In this document: positions 20,746 through 33,178 of the stretch, in pieces
Numbering within the stretch: position 1 is the stretch's first letter
How the letters are laid out: the number at the start of each line of letters is the position of its first letter
From: Pistacia vera
Lineage: Eukaryota; Streptophyta; Magnoliopsida; Sapindales; Anacardiaceae
Assembly (NCBI RefSeq): GCF_008641045.1
Contig: NW_022196244.1
Coordinates: 186,001 to 250,000, forward strand
Direction: 5' to 3'
DNA length: 64,000 nucleotides
Translations under genes and position numbers: made by a program
The notes under the pieces: generated by a model
Seen by the model: only the letters and a program-made list of their open reading frames with translations
Database searches by the model: none
What the model was told of the DNA's origin: nothing

Positions 20746-23183
20746 TGTAAAACCCCTCCCTAGCCGGGTATTTCCTAAGTATCCCTTGGCCATTGAGAAC
20801 CTAGAAAACGCACGCCTAGGAAAGAAGTTTATTTTAAAATCCTATTTAAAGAATAAACTTGTAGTTTAAAACATATATATAGATATATGTGTTTAATTTT
20901 TTTTTTTTTCTATAATAAGTTCATTGTATAATCAAAAAATATAATTTCCTTTCTTGGAGTAAATTATGAAATCCATAGTAATACTTACTAGAACATACAC
21001 ACTTTTATAAAATTTACTAGCAATTTGATTTCCTTTATTAATACAACATATTTACTCCATTATAGAACATGGACATAATTACTACATTATGAGATATGAA
21101 CATAATTACTACACTAAATATTAGCAAAACCATTCAATAGTCATCATTAAAGCATCCCCTCATGCTCATAGCGTCCCTTGGAATCCTCTCCCAGCTTCAT
21201 GCCTTAATCCGTACCTGCAAAACATTTTAAAACATTTCGTGGGGTGAGCGCTAATCGCTCAGTAAGGAATATGGCCATTTATAAACTATTAAGGTTCATT
21301 ATACAAGTAAATTACTTAGGACTTTACCTACCTACAAAACATGACCTTCATTCTTTGACATAACAAGTTCATAAAACATATCATACATTTTGGACTTTTC
21401 TCATAAACATAAGTCATAACATAACCATACATAATATAACATAGAACATAAATGACTTATGAAATATTCATGTACATGGCATGCTTATTTGTTTTGTCTA
21501 TATACTTGACGATTTCATTAGTCTTTGTTATCCGATCGGATTCATTTGAACCATTACCTTGTTCTTGGTCGTCACCTCAAAGGACTCATGGTTTCCATAA
21601 GAATTCCATTCCTCTGATCTTGGTTTATACCTCAAGAGACTCATGGAATTCATTCTTTAACATTTCATAAATTTTTCATAAGACAACTAAATAAGCTATA
21701 TGCATTACCATTATGAATGCAAACATATGGACTAACATATTCCATGCTCAATCATACTATATTCTCCTACTAAACTTCTTAACTTAATTCATTCAATTTC
21801 TCATACAATACAAAGAATTTCAGTAGTAAGATTATTCAGGGGTTTATTAGAATTAGAAACAAATGGGAATTTCCATTAAGAAGGTGGATGCCATACAGTT
21901 CGTTACTTTCAAGCAATTTTTCCATTATCTTCTAATTCGAATTTATTTTTGGCTAAAACATAAACGTTTTAGGTCTGTTTCTCAAATTTTTAACACTTCA
22001 AGAATCAACTCAATCGGACTTCTATAACTTCAGTTATGACTGATTCAGTGAAGCATGTACAGTATAAGTCTTAAAACAGCCAAATCCGAATTCTATTCAT
22101 TTTAACCATGTCACCTTCATTTGCACATTCATATTATTTGCCATATCATTCTAAGTATAAAAGGCCATAAAAACCTCCCTTTTTACAGAACCAAAAAGTG
22201 CCAAAACATCGTCCAACTACAAATCTCTTAATTGGCATAATCATCCTCCACATGCACACATACACCAATCAACACACCCATTTAAACAATCCATAACCAA
22301 AACATAGCATCACACTCATATTAACATAAATAAATGTAAGTTTCATAAACCCTAGGTGTTATCAATTGTAGTCATAAGGGAGATTTTTTCCTTACCTTAG
22401 TATTCAAAGCACAAAGGTACTCCTCCTTGGCTCCAAAGTTTCACCTTTCTACCTTACACACATAACCACTTATGAATTTCTCTTTTAACTAAAAAATTCA
22501 GAAAAACTAGGGTTTTGAAACTCACCTTTAACCCTGAAATTGAAGTTCTTTAAGGGTGGATGGTGATCTCCTTTAAAAATCAACTTGAAATCCTAAGAAA
22601 ATTTGAGAATAAAAGCTTGGATTAGTGGCTTTTATGGTGGATTTGAGAGATGAAGAAGAAGATGATATATTTGGGGTCTCCAAGGCCGACTACTCTCTTT
22701 TTAAACCTTGTAAATATTCATTCCATTGATACTCTAATGTGATTGGTCAATAAAAGTTAGATATAAAGGTCATTTGGCATAAATTTTTCATATAAGGGCG
22801 TTTTGGTCATTTCTACCACAACATAAAGATAAGTACTCATTTAATGCCATTTGACTTCTTTGAAACACTTATCCATTAAGCAATCCCATTAGGTGAATGA
22901 CTAATTTACCCTTGGTGCACTTTTATGGACACTTAATCATATGGTTTTGTATGAAAAGACCATTATACCCTTGGTTACCGTTTATGCCATTTAACCTTAT
23001 CAATCAACTTTATAACCATTCTACCCTCATTTCTCTTCAATGACATCATCCTTTACACTTTATAACAGCCACATCTCGAAATACATGTAAATTGACCATT
23101 TTACCCTTCCATTCAAAAAAGAAAATTACTTGAAAAGTAAATTTCATACCTTAAGGCATTGGAATAATAACGCGGGGTTTACA
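20746..23183 (-). mobile_element. Solo LTR, gypsy type (2,438 bp)
   Basis: Inverted ends TGTAAAACCCC / GGGGTTTACA and exact TSD ACCAG (20741-20745 and 23184-23188). A TTACTGAGCGATTAGCGCTC block read on the minus strand near 21260 marks the late LTR, so the orientation is minus. No coding content. Confidence 0.93.
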
Positions 23184-23213
23184 ACCAGTTGAGAAACTAT
23201 TTAGTTGTGATGA

Positions 23214-23624
23214 TTACAAGGGATGAAATTGTGAATTATAACTATTTTGTTGTTGAGAAGAACTAGCATATCCAGGAAAGCTATTATGCAATGTTGACAT
23301 ACTAAGCACCACATGATTAAAACAAGCAGAGTGAGTTTTATTGTAAAATTGACCTTGTGCAACTCTAGCTACAAGTAGAGCTTGTGCAACTTGTGCTAAC
23401 TCCCGAGGAAGAGAATGAACCGAAGCTTGTGAATAAAAATGAGGTGGAAATGTAGATGACACAGTTCTAGATCCAGATGTGGCAAAACCTTGATACTCAT
23501 GGTCGAATATGTGGTAACACTGTAAAGCAGTGTGACCTCCTTTTCCACACACTTGGCATCTTAATTTGGAATGAAAATAACCGCTTCTTCGACCTTTGTT
23601 CCTTATCATTCTAGGATTAAACAC
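23214..23624 (-). pseudogene. Copia no. 2 gag C-terminus with zinc knuckle
   Basis: It contains an intact CQVCGKGGHTALQC knuckle (C-x2-C-x4-H-x4-C) that would bind element RNA, followed by a Gln/Ser-rich tail with YNSQFHPL. Stops between 23625 and 23777 separate it from the gag core. Confidence 0.85.
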
Positions 23625-23777
23625 GTGGAATGAATTTGCTGAGGCAAAACTATCATTATTGGGTAAGTATAGTTGCTGATATAGTGAGCCAGAATCAGTT
23701 CAAGGTCCTTGATTCAAAATATTTCCAGCAAATTGATGTGTAATAGGAAGTTATGTTTGTTGAGCAAAAGTCTGACT

Positions 23778-24356
23778 CTAAGGTTGACTATTCATAAACG
23801 TAGGAGACTGAAAACTTGCAGAATTTGGCAAGTGAGAATATCTCTGAAGAATACCAGGATTAACATCAGGAATATTTGGACTAACATGTTGAGACTGAGG
23901 CACTAAGCCAGACTCATTAGCATTTTTTTTTTTTTTGGAAGCTACAAGAGTTGAAGCCATTTGGTCATGAAAACTAGTGAAAGAACTATGCTGTCTTTCC
24001 AACCTAATTTCATGCTTATGGAGTAAAAATTGAGCCTCTTGTAGTGTAGTTTGACTATTGTTTGAAGTCAAATTTGCTACCACAACATCATATTTAGGTC
24101 CAAGGCCATCCAATATATACAACAACAGTTCCTCATCTGTTATATTCATGCCACTTGCAATCAACTCATCTCCTAATTTGCTCATTTTTAACACATACTC
24201 ACTAACAGTATAAGCATCTTTCTTAGTTGTTTGCAGTAAATTTTGCAAGTGTAAAGTTCTAGCTTTAGAAGTAGACTGAAAGTGCAGTTCTAAAATGTTC
24301 CAAATCTCATACGCAGTATTACACTTAGCTACATGACGGAACATTGACTCAAACAT
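23778..24356 (-). pseudogene. Copia no. 2 gag core (UBN2-type capsid)
   Basis: 192 open codons: MFRHVAKCNTAYEIWNILEL, LHLQNLLQTTKKDAYTVSEY, ILDGLGPKYDVVVANLTS, TLQEAQFLLHKHEIRLERQ. This is the capsid-like gag of plant copia elements. The preceding exon-like part (24357-24430) carries stops and an 18-bp palindrome. Confidence 0.88.
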
Positions 24357-24402
24357 AGTATAGTGAAGCCAACTAACCAGGAATTGATTGATTTTTTTCC
24401 AA

Positions 24403-24450
24403 GAAAAATAGCTAGGGTTTGGTTGTTTTACTAAACCCTAGCTATTTTTC
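24403..24450. repeat. Perfect 18-bp hairpin in the copia gag
   Basis: Arms gaaaaatagctagggttt (24403-24420) and its exact reverse complement (24433-24450) around a 12-base loop. It lies within gag sequence that still aligns to family members on its left side (FSWKKINQFLVSW). Confidence 0.85.
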
Positions 24451-24658
24451 CAGAATCGTTTGAACTTTTGATCACGAACATTGACTGACATGTTTTCTCT
24501 CTAGTGACAAAACCTTGAAGTCCATGAGATGTCAACGCTGGTAGAATCTGTGACCTCCAGATTGAGTAATTCTTCTCCAATAATTTCACAGAGATGGAAG
24601 GTAAAGTAGTTGGAATACTTGAATTAGTGATATCAGAATTAACAACATCCATTTTCAT
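24431..24658 (-). pseudogene. Copia no. 2 gag N-terminus
   Basis: The likely start is ATG at 24656-24658 (MKMDVVNSDITNSS), followed by SVKLLEKNYSIWRSQILPAL and HGLQGFV, the conserved start of plant copia gags. Downstream the frame shifts. The upstream part of the open frame is leader sequence next to the primer site. Confidence 0.8.
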
Positions 24659-24738
24659 CAAGCTTAAACTGATTTCTTCTTCTAAAAACAAGAAAAACAA
24701 GATTTCACTATCGACTTGTGTCAACAACTCTGATACAA

Positions 24739-24846
24739 TGAAGAATTTAACAGAATCATAGAAAATCAAGAATAAAACTAAGGATGAATAAAACTTTGAG
24801 TAAACTTTCTTCTTCGAGTAAACTTTCTTTGTTTTACTTATCAACA
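24739..24846 (-). repeat. 5' LTR of copia no. 2, internally deleted
   Basis: Only 108 bp. Both ends match the 3' LTR (tgaagaattta.., ..ttatcaaca), but about 180-200 bp of the middle is missing. The primer-binding site follows on the minus strand at 24738-24728. Confidence 0.8.
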
Positions 24847-24926
24847 ATGTTCAACTCCTTGGCTGAATACTATAAGCTTACTTAGGAGACTTTCTAAAAA
24901 GTCCTCTTATTAAATTATTATCAGTA

Positions 24927-26988
24927 TGTAACGCCCAACATGGAGGTATATGATTTAAGTTACAATTATTTTAAGAGAATATGAAGAAAATGCCCTAAAC
25001 TTGTATTAGGGTAAAATAGTCTTTTCACTCAAAATTAGTTAAAATTGTGGGGAGTGAAATGAGCTAGAATTTCATAGAGAATACAATAAAAATAAGGGCA
25101 TTATGGTAATTGACTAAGGGACAAGGATGGAATTTCAAAAAAAAAGTGTAAGGGCAAAATGGGCAAGCATATTTATAAAAGAAGCTGATAAGGGTTTGTA
25201 ACCCTTATTTCCTTCATTCCACGCCACTCTCCTCCTCCATTTTCTCTCAAATTTTCATTCACTTCTCCAAGGAATTTGAGGGCTGAGTAGATTTTCATAG
25301 GGTTTTAATTCTAGGCATCAAAAGGTAAGAATTCATGCTCTTTATCTATGATTTATTTGTGTAAAAGTTGAGTTCTTATGAAGTTTATGCTTAGGGTTAA
25401 GAGAAGATTTGAATCCAACAAGAGTAGAGAGCTTATCAGAGACTACTCAAGCCTAAGGTAAGTAAATTCCACTCAAAATCCAACTCAAGTTAAAGTTTAA
25501 GAAAATCAAGTGAGTAGAGATTTCCTTTAAATATGTATATGTTATGATTATTGAGAAGTTGAGATGAGATTGATGATTATTTATGCTTGTTGTTGGATTT
25601 ATTTGAATATGAGGAGTGTATGTGATGGTTTGATGATGGGTTGAAATTGGAAGAATTAGAGAAATCTTTTGGGAGTGTTTGTGCCGTGTAGGTATGGTGA
25701 TGATATAAGAGAGTTTTTCTCTCAATTTGGGTGGTTTAAGAAATCAATAGAATGATAATTAAATTGGGTTTGTTCATGCACAATTATTGTTTGATGAAAT
25801 GCGTAAGTGAAGTATGAGTTGGGTAGAAACCTTAATTTTATGTAACATTGCATATGTGCATTTCATAAGTGCATTCAAGTAAGAAATTTTAAGTATGAGC
25901 CATCCATATGTATATAATTGTGTATGTGTAGAAACTTAAGAATAAAGAATAAAGAATAAGAATAAAGAATAAAGAATAAGGAATAAGGAATAAAGAAAGA
26001 AAGGATAAAACACTCTAAGAATAAAGAGAAAGGAAGAATAAGCATTAAAGAATTAAAGAGTGTTAAAGAAGAGAAAAAAATAGGTTGTTGTGATGGGGAA
26101 CCGTGAGTGTTAAGAAGAAATTCCCACATACACGCCACCTTAGTTGAGTGGCATAAGAAGAAGAAGAATTGTACGGCCCATAAGAGTGTATGTGGATGAG
26201 GGTTGTACCGAGAAGAATTCCTACATGCACGCTACCTTAATTGAGTGGCCTAGAAGAAAGAAGAAGTTATACGGTCCACAAGAGTGCATGTAGATGAGGA
26301 CTGTACTCACTCACATGGCCAAGGTTCCAAATCCATACATCAACTGAGTCCGATCGGCAAAGAATAAGAAAAGGAAGAATAAGAAAGAATGAGAAAGAGT
26401 AAGAAAAGAAAGAATAAGAATAAGAAAGAGTGAGAAGGCTTGAACAAAAGAAAAGAATAGAAAGAAAAAGAAAAGAAAAGAAATAGAACAAGAAAATAGA
26501 AATAAGAAAGAAAAAGCATTTTATGCATTATTGCATATGCATTTTATTCATGCATAGTGCCATGAATTTCATCAAGGTTAGGAAGAATAGAAAGAATAAG
26601 AAAGAAAGAACATAGAGAAGTAGAAAGAAAGAAAAGAATAGTGAGAATTAGAAATAGAGAAAGAAAAGAGAAGGAATTAAGTAAGGAAAGAACCTAAGAA
26701 GGAGAAGAGTTAAGGGATTTACTTACTGAGCATTTTTATGCTCACCCCATTGTTTTTCCATATTTTTGCAGGAAATAAGTGAGCAACGGTCGGAAGGACA
26801 TCGACAAGCGGGGAGGATTGGCATTACTGTCCACTGTCACTAAGTTTTTGTACTTTTTATTTTGATATATGTAAAGAATTATATTTCGTAAGTAAAGAAA
26901 AATTTGGGCCCAACTATTTTCATATACTAATTATGTATGTTTTTATTGTATATGTTCTAAGGTATACTAGTAGAAAACAGTTATTACA
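24927..26988 (+). mobile_element. Solo LTR, gypsy type (2,062 bp)
   Basis: TGTAACGCCC..AGTTATTACA with exact TSD CAGTA (24922-24926 and 26989-26993). Late in the LTR is the shared block ctgagc..tgctcacccc..ttgcagg (26726-26775). It contains long A/G-rich runs (25935-26055, 26360-26700) and a duplicated module of about 100 bp (26113-26310). It interrupts gypsy G1. Confidence 0.94.
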
Positions 26989-26993
26989 CAGTA

Positions 26994-27411
26994 GGCAGAC
27001 ATATCCATTTCCTAAACCTCAAAACATCATCATCGAATAAGTTGAATTTTGGTTTATTACCCTTCTTCACCAATCTTGAGTAATAAGAAACCAGCATTCC
27101 TAGAAGCAGCACTATAGATAACAAAACCATCGCTGCTAGTAAGAATGATCAACCCTAGTGTAGAAACCAACCTCTTTTTAAATTCTTGAAAACTACTTTT
27201 GCGTTTCTCATTCCATTGAAATTTGACATTCTTCCTAGTCATTTGAGTTAACAGAGTTGGAAAGTTAAAGAAACACCTTGCACAAATTTCTTGTAGTTGT
27301 TGGTGAAACCTAAAAAAATCCTAACTTCTATGACATTAGTAGGTCTTTGCCAGTTCACCATAGCCTCAAACTTGGTAGGGTTAACTATTTTTCCTTTTTT
27401 TTGTTTGTAAC
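26994..27411 (-). pseudogene. G1 RT end and RNase H
   Basis: Minus-strand VNWQRPTNVIEVRIFLG, the RT-RNase H connection, then the RNase H start VKFQWNEKRKSSFQEFKKRL and GFVIYSAASRNAGFLL, where Ala replaces the catalytic Asp (normally YSDAS). Frameshift between the two parts. Confidence 0.8.
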
Positions 27412-27964
27412 TAGAGGTGAGCATAATTTTAGGGTAGAACCAGAACCGATAGGTACCCAGGGTTTCGGTTCCTACTTGGAATCGGCCCTCATAGGGTCAG
27501 TTCCGGTTTCGGTTCCACCACCGTAGGAACCGAAACCAAGAATTGGAGTTGGAGCCAAGATCCAAGTACCTGGGTAGGAATGAGACTAAACTATAATTTT
27601 TGTAAACTATTAGGAGGTGTATTTGTAAATTTTAGAGGGTTTATTTGGTATTTTTTCCCTAATAGTTGCAAATTTTAAAGGGATTATTTGTTAGAATTGG
27701 AACCAGAACCTATGTTTCAGGTTCTGGTTCTTGGCTTCTAGGAACTGAAACCTATCGGTTCCAGTTTTGATTCTAGTTTTGGTTCCAAATCCAAGGAACG
27801 GATTGATTCTGGTTCCAGTTCTATTCCTTTGAATTTGGGGAGGTACCCTGACTCGCTCATCCCTTCTGTTTTCAGTAAGTGAAGAATTCAAGATTTCCAG
27901 AATTCCTCTATTCTTCATTCTCTCATTTTTTCTGTTTTGTTTTTCCTAAAATCTTCAACCCCTA
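27412..27964. mobile_element. hAT-type miniature transposon (553 bp)
   Basis: Ends TAGAGGTGAGCA and (reversed) TAGGGGTTGAAG. TSD TTTGTAAC (27404-27411) versus TTAGTAAC (27965-27972), 7 of 8. Repeated ggttccggtt-type subterminal motifs as in 9193-9797, so the two are probably one family. Inserted in the RT of gypsy G1 and splitting it after a FLGYMVTN segment. Confidence 0.82.
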
Positions 27965-27972
27965 TTAGTAAC

Positions 27973-29250
27973 CATATATCCCAAAAATACTACCTATTCT
28001 GTCCAGAATTCACACTTCTTAAGTTTTGCATAAAGTTTCTCTCTCCAATGGTAACAATAATCAAAAATGTTTTTCATGTTTTTTACCTTTTGAAAATACC
28101 TAAAAATCATAATACATACATACAATAACAAATTGGTCAAGGTAAGGTTGAAACACTCTATTCATCAAATCCATGAAGCCTGTAGGAGCATTAGTTAACC
28201 TGAATGCATAACTAAAAATTCAAAATGTCTATAGCACGCATGAAAAGTTGTCTTCGGCACATCATCACATTTAATCTTCAACTGATGGTAACCTAGTCAT
28301 AGATCAGACTGATCAGTATTTTAAAATACAAAACGCACATTGTAATTGACCCAAGAGATCACTAAGGGAGATGATACTTGTTCTTGATAGTAACTGAGTT
28401 GAATTGATGATAATCGATATACAAACACACTGAAGCCATCATTCTTCTTCACAAATGACACAAAAGCACCTCGTGCTAAAACATTAGGGTAAATGAAACC
28501 TTTAGAAAAGCAACTCATGCAATTGATTCTTTAACTCCTCCAACTTCAAAGTTGCTATTCGACTTGTAGCTTTAGAAATAGAAGTATTGCTAGCTAGGTA
28601 ATAAGTCAATTGCAAATCCAATTTCTTGATCAGGGTGTAGACCGGGTAAGTTTTCTTGATATACATTTGGAAACCATCTAACTATTGATATGACCTTAAG
28701 ACTCACCTCTTTATTATCATGAACCATCACACAAGCCACAAATCTTCCTCACCCTTTCTTTATCATCTTTGTTGCTTCAATTGTAGAGATTATTAAATTT
28801 CGTGTCCTTTGAAATTGAAATTCTTTTTCTCTACGTATATGAAAAACAATCTCCTTGATAAAAGCAATCAACATTCACATGATATTTCGGTAACCAATTC
28901 ATCCCTAAAATAACGTCAAAATCATACATCTCTTACAACAAGAGATCTATAGGAAATTCTTTACTCTAAAGGCTAATCTCATAAGACTTAAAAACACAAT
29001 AAATCAAAACACAATCACCTAAAAGAGTATCAACTGACAAAGGAATTTTAGTGGCTTAAACGAGTTTTCTGAATGACAAACAAAACCACATGACATGAAA
29101 GAATGAGTAGCGTTAGAGTCGAATAAAACTTTTAGCTTTTAGAAACCAATGCTAGTATACTTGATACCACATTAGCAGAAGCCTCTGCATCTTGCTAAGT
29201 CATAGCGAAATCACATCGTTGGGTCTTTGGATTATTCTTTTTACTCGCAT
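27973..29250 (-). pseudogene. G1 protease and reverse transcriptase
   Basis: Minus strand. The protease end DVILGMNWLPKYHVNVDCF lies near 28860-28920. RT follows: CFSKGFIYPNVLARGAFVSF, GYHQLKIKCDDVPKTTFHAC, TNAPTGFMDLMNRVFQPYLD. The catalytic FIDD box is destroyed (reads MYYD followed by a stop, near 28110). About a dozen stops in total. Confidence 0.78.
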
Positions 29251-29773
29251 CTTCTTGAGTATCAATAGTAGCACGCCTCTTCAGACAATCTTTGATCAAA
29301 TACCCTATTTGTTCACAGCCAAAGCAAGCCCCAATCTTCTATAACATTCTCCGGAATGCACCTTACCATGATGCTGACAAAGAGATGCATTTTTCTGGAA
29401 AGATACCTTTTCGTCAATTTTTTTAGATGAACCACCGTTATTCTACTTTAGCAATGAGCTACCTTGTTTGCTAAAACCACCACCATGGGCTCCATCATGC
29501 CTATTCTACTTTTTTTGGGTCATTCCAAACATTTTGATACTCAACCAAGGATATCTCAACTATCATTGTCTGACCAACCTATCAACATAAGTATATAGCT
29601 TAAGAATAGACAACTGAGTCTTAATATTTGGTTGCAAAACTATAAAAACTTGTTGACAATAACAAGTCCAGATGCAAAACAGGATAAAGTAGTAAACTGA
29701 TCTTCATATTCAGCCATAGACTTATTACTTTGGGTCAAGTTAGGAAAATTAGCCTCTATCTTAAAGCAAAAAC
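29250..29773 (-). pseudogene. G1 gag C-terminal part with zinc knuckle
   Basis: The knuckle reads CFGCEQIGYLIKDC (Tyr in place of His) near 29325-29285, followed by LKRRATIDTQEDASKKN. The capsid end (MAEYEDQFTTL, about 29720) directly abuts the hAT insertion at 29774; its continuation is at 42088. Confidence 0.7.
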
Positions 29774-29984
29774 TAGGGCTCTTCAAAATCCAATTTGATC
29801 TCCTCAAACCAACCGATCTAATCCGATCTCTTTAAACCAACCAATCCAATCCGATCTCCTCAAACCAATCATTCCAATTCAAACCGATCCAATTTTGATC
29901 AATCTTGATAATTGGATTGGATCTCAATTTTGCGAATCCAATTGGATTAGATTGGATTCAGTAAGTAAAAATCTAATTCAAAAC

Positions 29985-30424
29985 TGTTAGTTTTTGAAAA
30001 TTTTGTTTGTTAGCTCTTGTCAAGTAAAGAAGAAGAAGGGAAGAGGAAGTCGAGAACTTTCTTGAGCTTAGAACTAATACATCAATTCACTATACTCAAT
30101 GTTGTTTTACAATTTGTTTTTATAATGAATAAGAATGTTGAGATGGCAATCCATGTGAAAAGCTGATCTCATCTCATCCGTTCAATAAAGGAAACAACAA
30201 ATAAAAATCTAATTACTTTTGACCATTGGATTTACTGAAGTACTTTGAGCTGCTTTGTTGAAGAAGAGCTGCTTCTACATACTTTCATTCGTAATCTCTT
30301 CAGCTTGCATTTGTCTTCACATTGTGTTATCAAAACCATGCTGGTTCTAACTTCTTAAACTAACAGCACTTAACAATTCTTAACTCCTGTAGCTGATGCC
30401 GTTAACTTCTTATATACTTCAACA
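29985..30424 (-). repeat. 3' LTR of copia no. 1
   Basis: 440 bp, TG..CA, highly similar to 41102-41535 along its whole length, which suggests a comparatively young insertion. Confidence 0.92.
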
Positions 30425-30899
30425 TCCTCCCTCAAGCAATGCAAGGAGAATCCTACAGTAGCTTGAAACAAAACTTTGCAACAATTCAGTAAAGGATCTT
30501 AAAAAAAAAAAAAAAAAACTTCAAATTCCTTCTACTTCAATAGAAAGATACACATAACATCTTTCTTTTCATAGCAAACTAATCTCTGTTAAAAGAAATA
30601 TAAAAATTTCCTCCCTGCAATCAATCTGCCATCTTCTTTCTTTCTAAATCAATCTTTGTCAAGGGAAATGTAAAATTTCCTCTTTGCAACCAATCTACCA
30701 TATTCAGAAACATACAATCAATCTTCAATCTTCTTTCTTTCTATAACAAATCAATCTTTGTCAAGGCAAATGTAAAATTTCCTCCCTGCAATCAATCTAC
30801 CATATTCAGAAACATACAAAAGAACTTCAAACACTTCCTTCAACAATCATTAACTCAACCATTACCATTTCATTTGTTTCACTTTTGCACTTCTAATAA

Positions 30900-31472
30900 T
30901 CTAGAAATCAAATTCAACTTTTCTTTCAACATAATAAACCTTGCTACTGACAAAGGTTTTGTTAACAAATCAGCCAATTGGAATTCATAAGGGACAAATT
31001 GCACAACTAATTTCTTACTTGTAATTAGCTTTCAGACATAATGCACATCTATTTCAATGTGCTTAGTCCTAGCATGGCAAACTGGATTTCCTACAAGTGC
31101 TTTAGCACTTAAGTTATCACACCAAAGTATAGGTGTGTAAGGTATAGAAATCTGCAACTCATTAAATAGATTTTGGATCTAGGCTAATTTAGTAGCTCCT
31201 TGTTCCAAGGATCTATATTCAACTTCAGTTGATGACAATGCTACCACTTTTTGTTTTCTAGAACACCACTGAATTAAATTCCCAGCAATGAATACACAAT
31301 AACCAGTGGTAGACTTCCTATCATTGGGACAGCTTGCCCAGTCAGTATCAGTGAAACATTCCAGACTCAAAATGTGATGTTTTTTAAAATGAAGTCCATG
31401 ACTTTGAGTACCTATGACATATCTAAGAACTCTTTTACATGCTTGCCAATGACTTTGAGTAGGATTATGCAA
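30900..31472 (-). pseudogene. Copia no. 1 RNase H and C-terminus
   Basis: LRYVIGTQSHGLHF, CFTDTDWASCPNDRKSTTGY (Asp kept) and VVALSSTEVEYRSL (Glu region kept), then CDNLSAKALVGN- and HIEIDVHYV-like segments in broken frame. The RNase H catalytic residues are recognisable though the frame is cut at 31178. Confidence 0.85.
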
Positions 31473-32827
31473 AAACTGACTTAATTTGTTTGCTGAAAAA
31501 GACAGATCAGGCCTTGTAAGTGTAAGATACTATAATGCTTCTACTATATTCCTATATAGAGAAGGATCTTCAAATACTTCACTATCTTCTTTCAGAAGTT
31601 TTGAACCTAAAGCCATGGGACTGTTACTTGGATTTTCCTCATACGTGTTGGCTTTCTTCAAAATTTCTTATGCATATCTACATTGATTCAACAGAATTCT
31701 AGATTTGTTCTTTTTCACTTCAAGACCAAGAAAATATGAAACCCGTCCCATGTCTTTTAAGGCAAACTTTGCATGTAAATCAGTAGCCATTTTCTGTATA
31801 AACTCTTGGTTACTTCCTGTGATGAGAATGCATCAACATACACAAGCAAGTAAACTGTGTCATCACCCTTTTTACAGAAAAATAGACCATGATATGTTTT
31901 TGAGTGCTGAAATCCCCAATCTATTATGGCTCTCTTTAACTTATCAAACTAGGCTTTAGGTGCTTGCTTGAGTCCATAGAGAGTCTTTTTTAGTTTGCAA
32001 TCATGAGATGGATTTTTTTTTGATCAATAAACCTAACTGGTTGTGTCATATATACTATCTCTAATAGATCTCCATTAAGAAAAGCATTATTTATATCTAC
32101 TTGATGCATAGGCCAATAAAAAAGTACATCAAGAGAGAATATTATTCTGATTGTACAGGCTTTAACTACTGGAGAAAAGATTTCAAAATAATTCAACCCT
32201 GTAGTTTGTTGAAAGCCTTTTGCAGCTAATTTGGCTTTTATACCTTTGCAAACTCCCATTAGCATTATATTTTACTCTAAACACCCACTTATTGTCAACT
32301 ACAATCATTTCTTGACTATATGGAACTAATTCCCAAGTATCATTAGCTATTAGTGCATCAAATTCTACTTGCATTGCATCTTTCCACTCTTTGTATTTTA
32401 AGGCTTCTACTACTGAAACTGGTTCTATAGGATAGTCAATAGAAGTATACAAGGCTAGTGGAACAGTGCCTGCTTTTGACCTGGTGACCATAGGATGATA
32501 ATTTGCTAATTTTATTTCCTGAGTTTGCTTGAATGGTAATTGAACTTCTAACTGAATTGCTGGAAAATTTGAGGAGTTTAACACAACCTTCATAGCATTT
32601 TGTTGCTTAGATTTATTCACCTCAGCTTCTGACTTATCTGAACTTTCTGTTTCGTGTAGCTCTATTTTAGTAGAATGTGGACTATCTTTTTGAGTTGTTG
32701 TTCGAGCTTTAGTTGGCAGAGATCCCTTCGACATGTTTGAATAACTGGAGCTGCAATGAACCTGTCTATCCTCAGAACAATTAGTAGTGTCAGAGAAATC
32801 AGATTCCAAATTGTTAGGCTTATGCAA
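31473..32827 (-). pseudogene. Copia no. 1 integrase-RT linker and reverse transcriptase
   Basis: The linker (32827-32460) is Ser/Glu-rich and ends with NYHPMVTRSKAG. RT follows: EWKDAMQVEFDALIANDTWE, NKWVFRVKYNANGSL, LAAKGFQQTTGLNYFEIFSP, VDINNAFLNGDL. At the catalytic box (about 31832) one base is lost, giving YVDA and shifting the frame. Further stops downstream. Confidence 0.85.
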
Positions 32828-33178
32828 TTCAACATTCTACTGATTTGTAACTGTTATGGGGAAAGGTAAGCTCCAAGATCTTCTAGAACTTTCAACATTT
32901 GGTTGCACAGTTTGTTCTAAACTTGAGGAATGAAATCCATCAGCAAATGAAAAGTTACCTTCATCAAAAGTAACACTTTTGGATATATATACCTTGCCTT
33001 AAGGACTCAAGTAAAGATAGCCTCTATGAGAAGTGCTATATCTAAGAAAACACATTTAACAGTATGATAATGAAGCTTGTGTTTATTATAAGCTCTAATG
33101 AATGGAAAACACAGGCAGCCAAACACTTTCAAACAACTGAAATCTGGTGGTTTCTAAAATAAAACACTATAAAGGGAT

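Larger units (their letters stand above)
12770..24846 (-). mobile_element. Copia retrotransposon no. 2 (12.1 kb with nested insertions)
   Basis: It is bounded by LTRs at 12770-13057 and 24739-24846 and by an exact TSD ATGTT (12765-12769 and 24847-24851). Minus-strand order is gag, protease, integrase, RT, RNase H: Ty1/copia. A near-initiator-Met primer site (TTGTATCAGAG) follows the 5' LTR at 24738. A polypurine tract (TTTAGGGGAAA, minus) precedes the 3' LTR. Three solo LTRs inserted later (16473-18204, 18584-20406, 20746-23183) account for 6 kb. It lies in the integrase of gypsy G1. Broken by multiple stops; not autonomous. Confidence 0.92.

Noticed and set aside
25453..26528. Several minus-strand frames rich in Phe, Leu and Ser that look membrane-like
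   Set aside because: They lie in A/G-rich repeats of a solo LTR read on the complementary strand.
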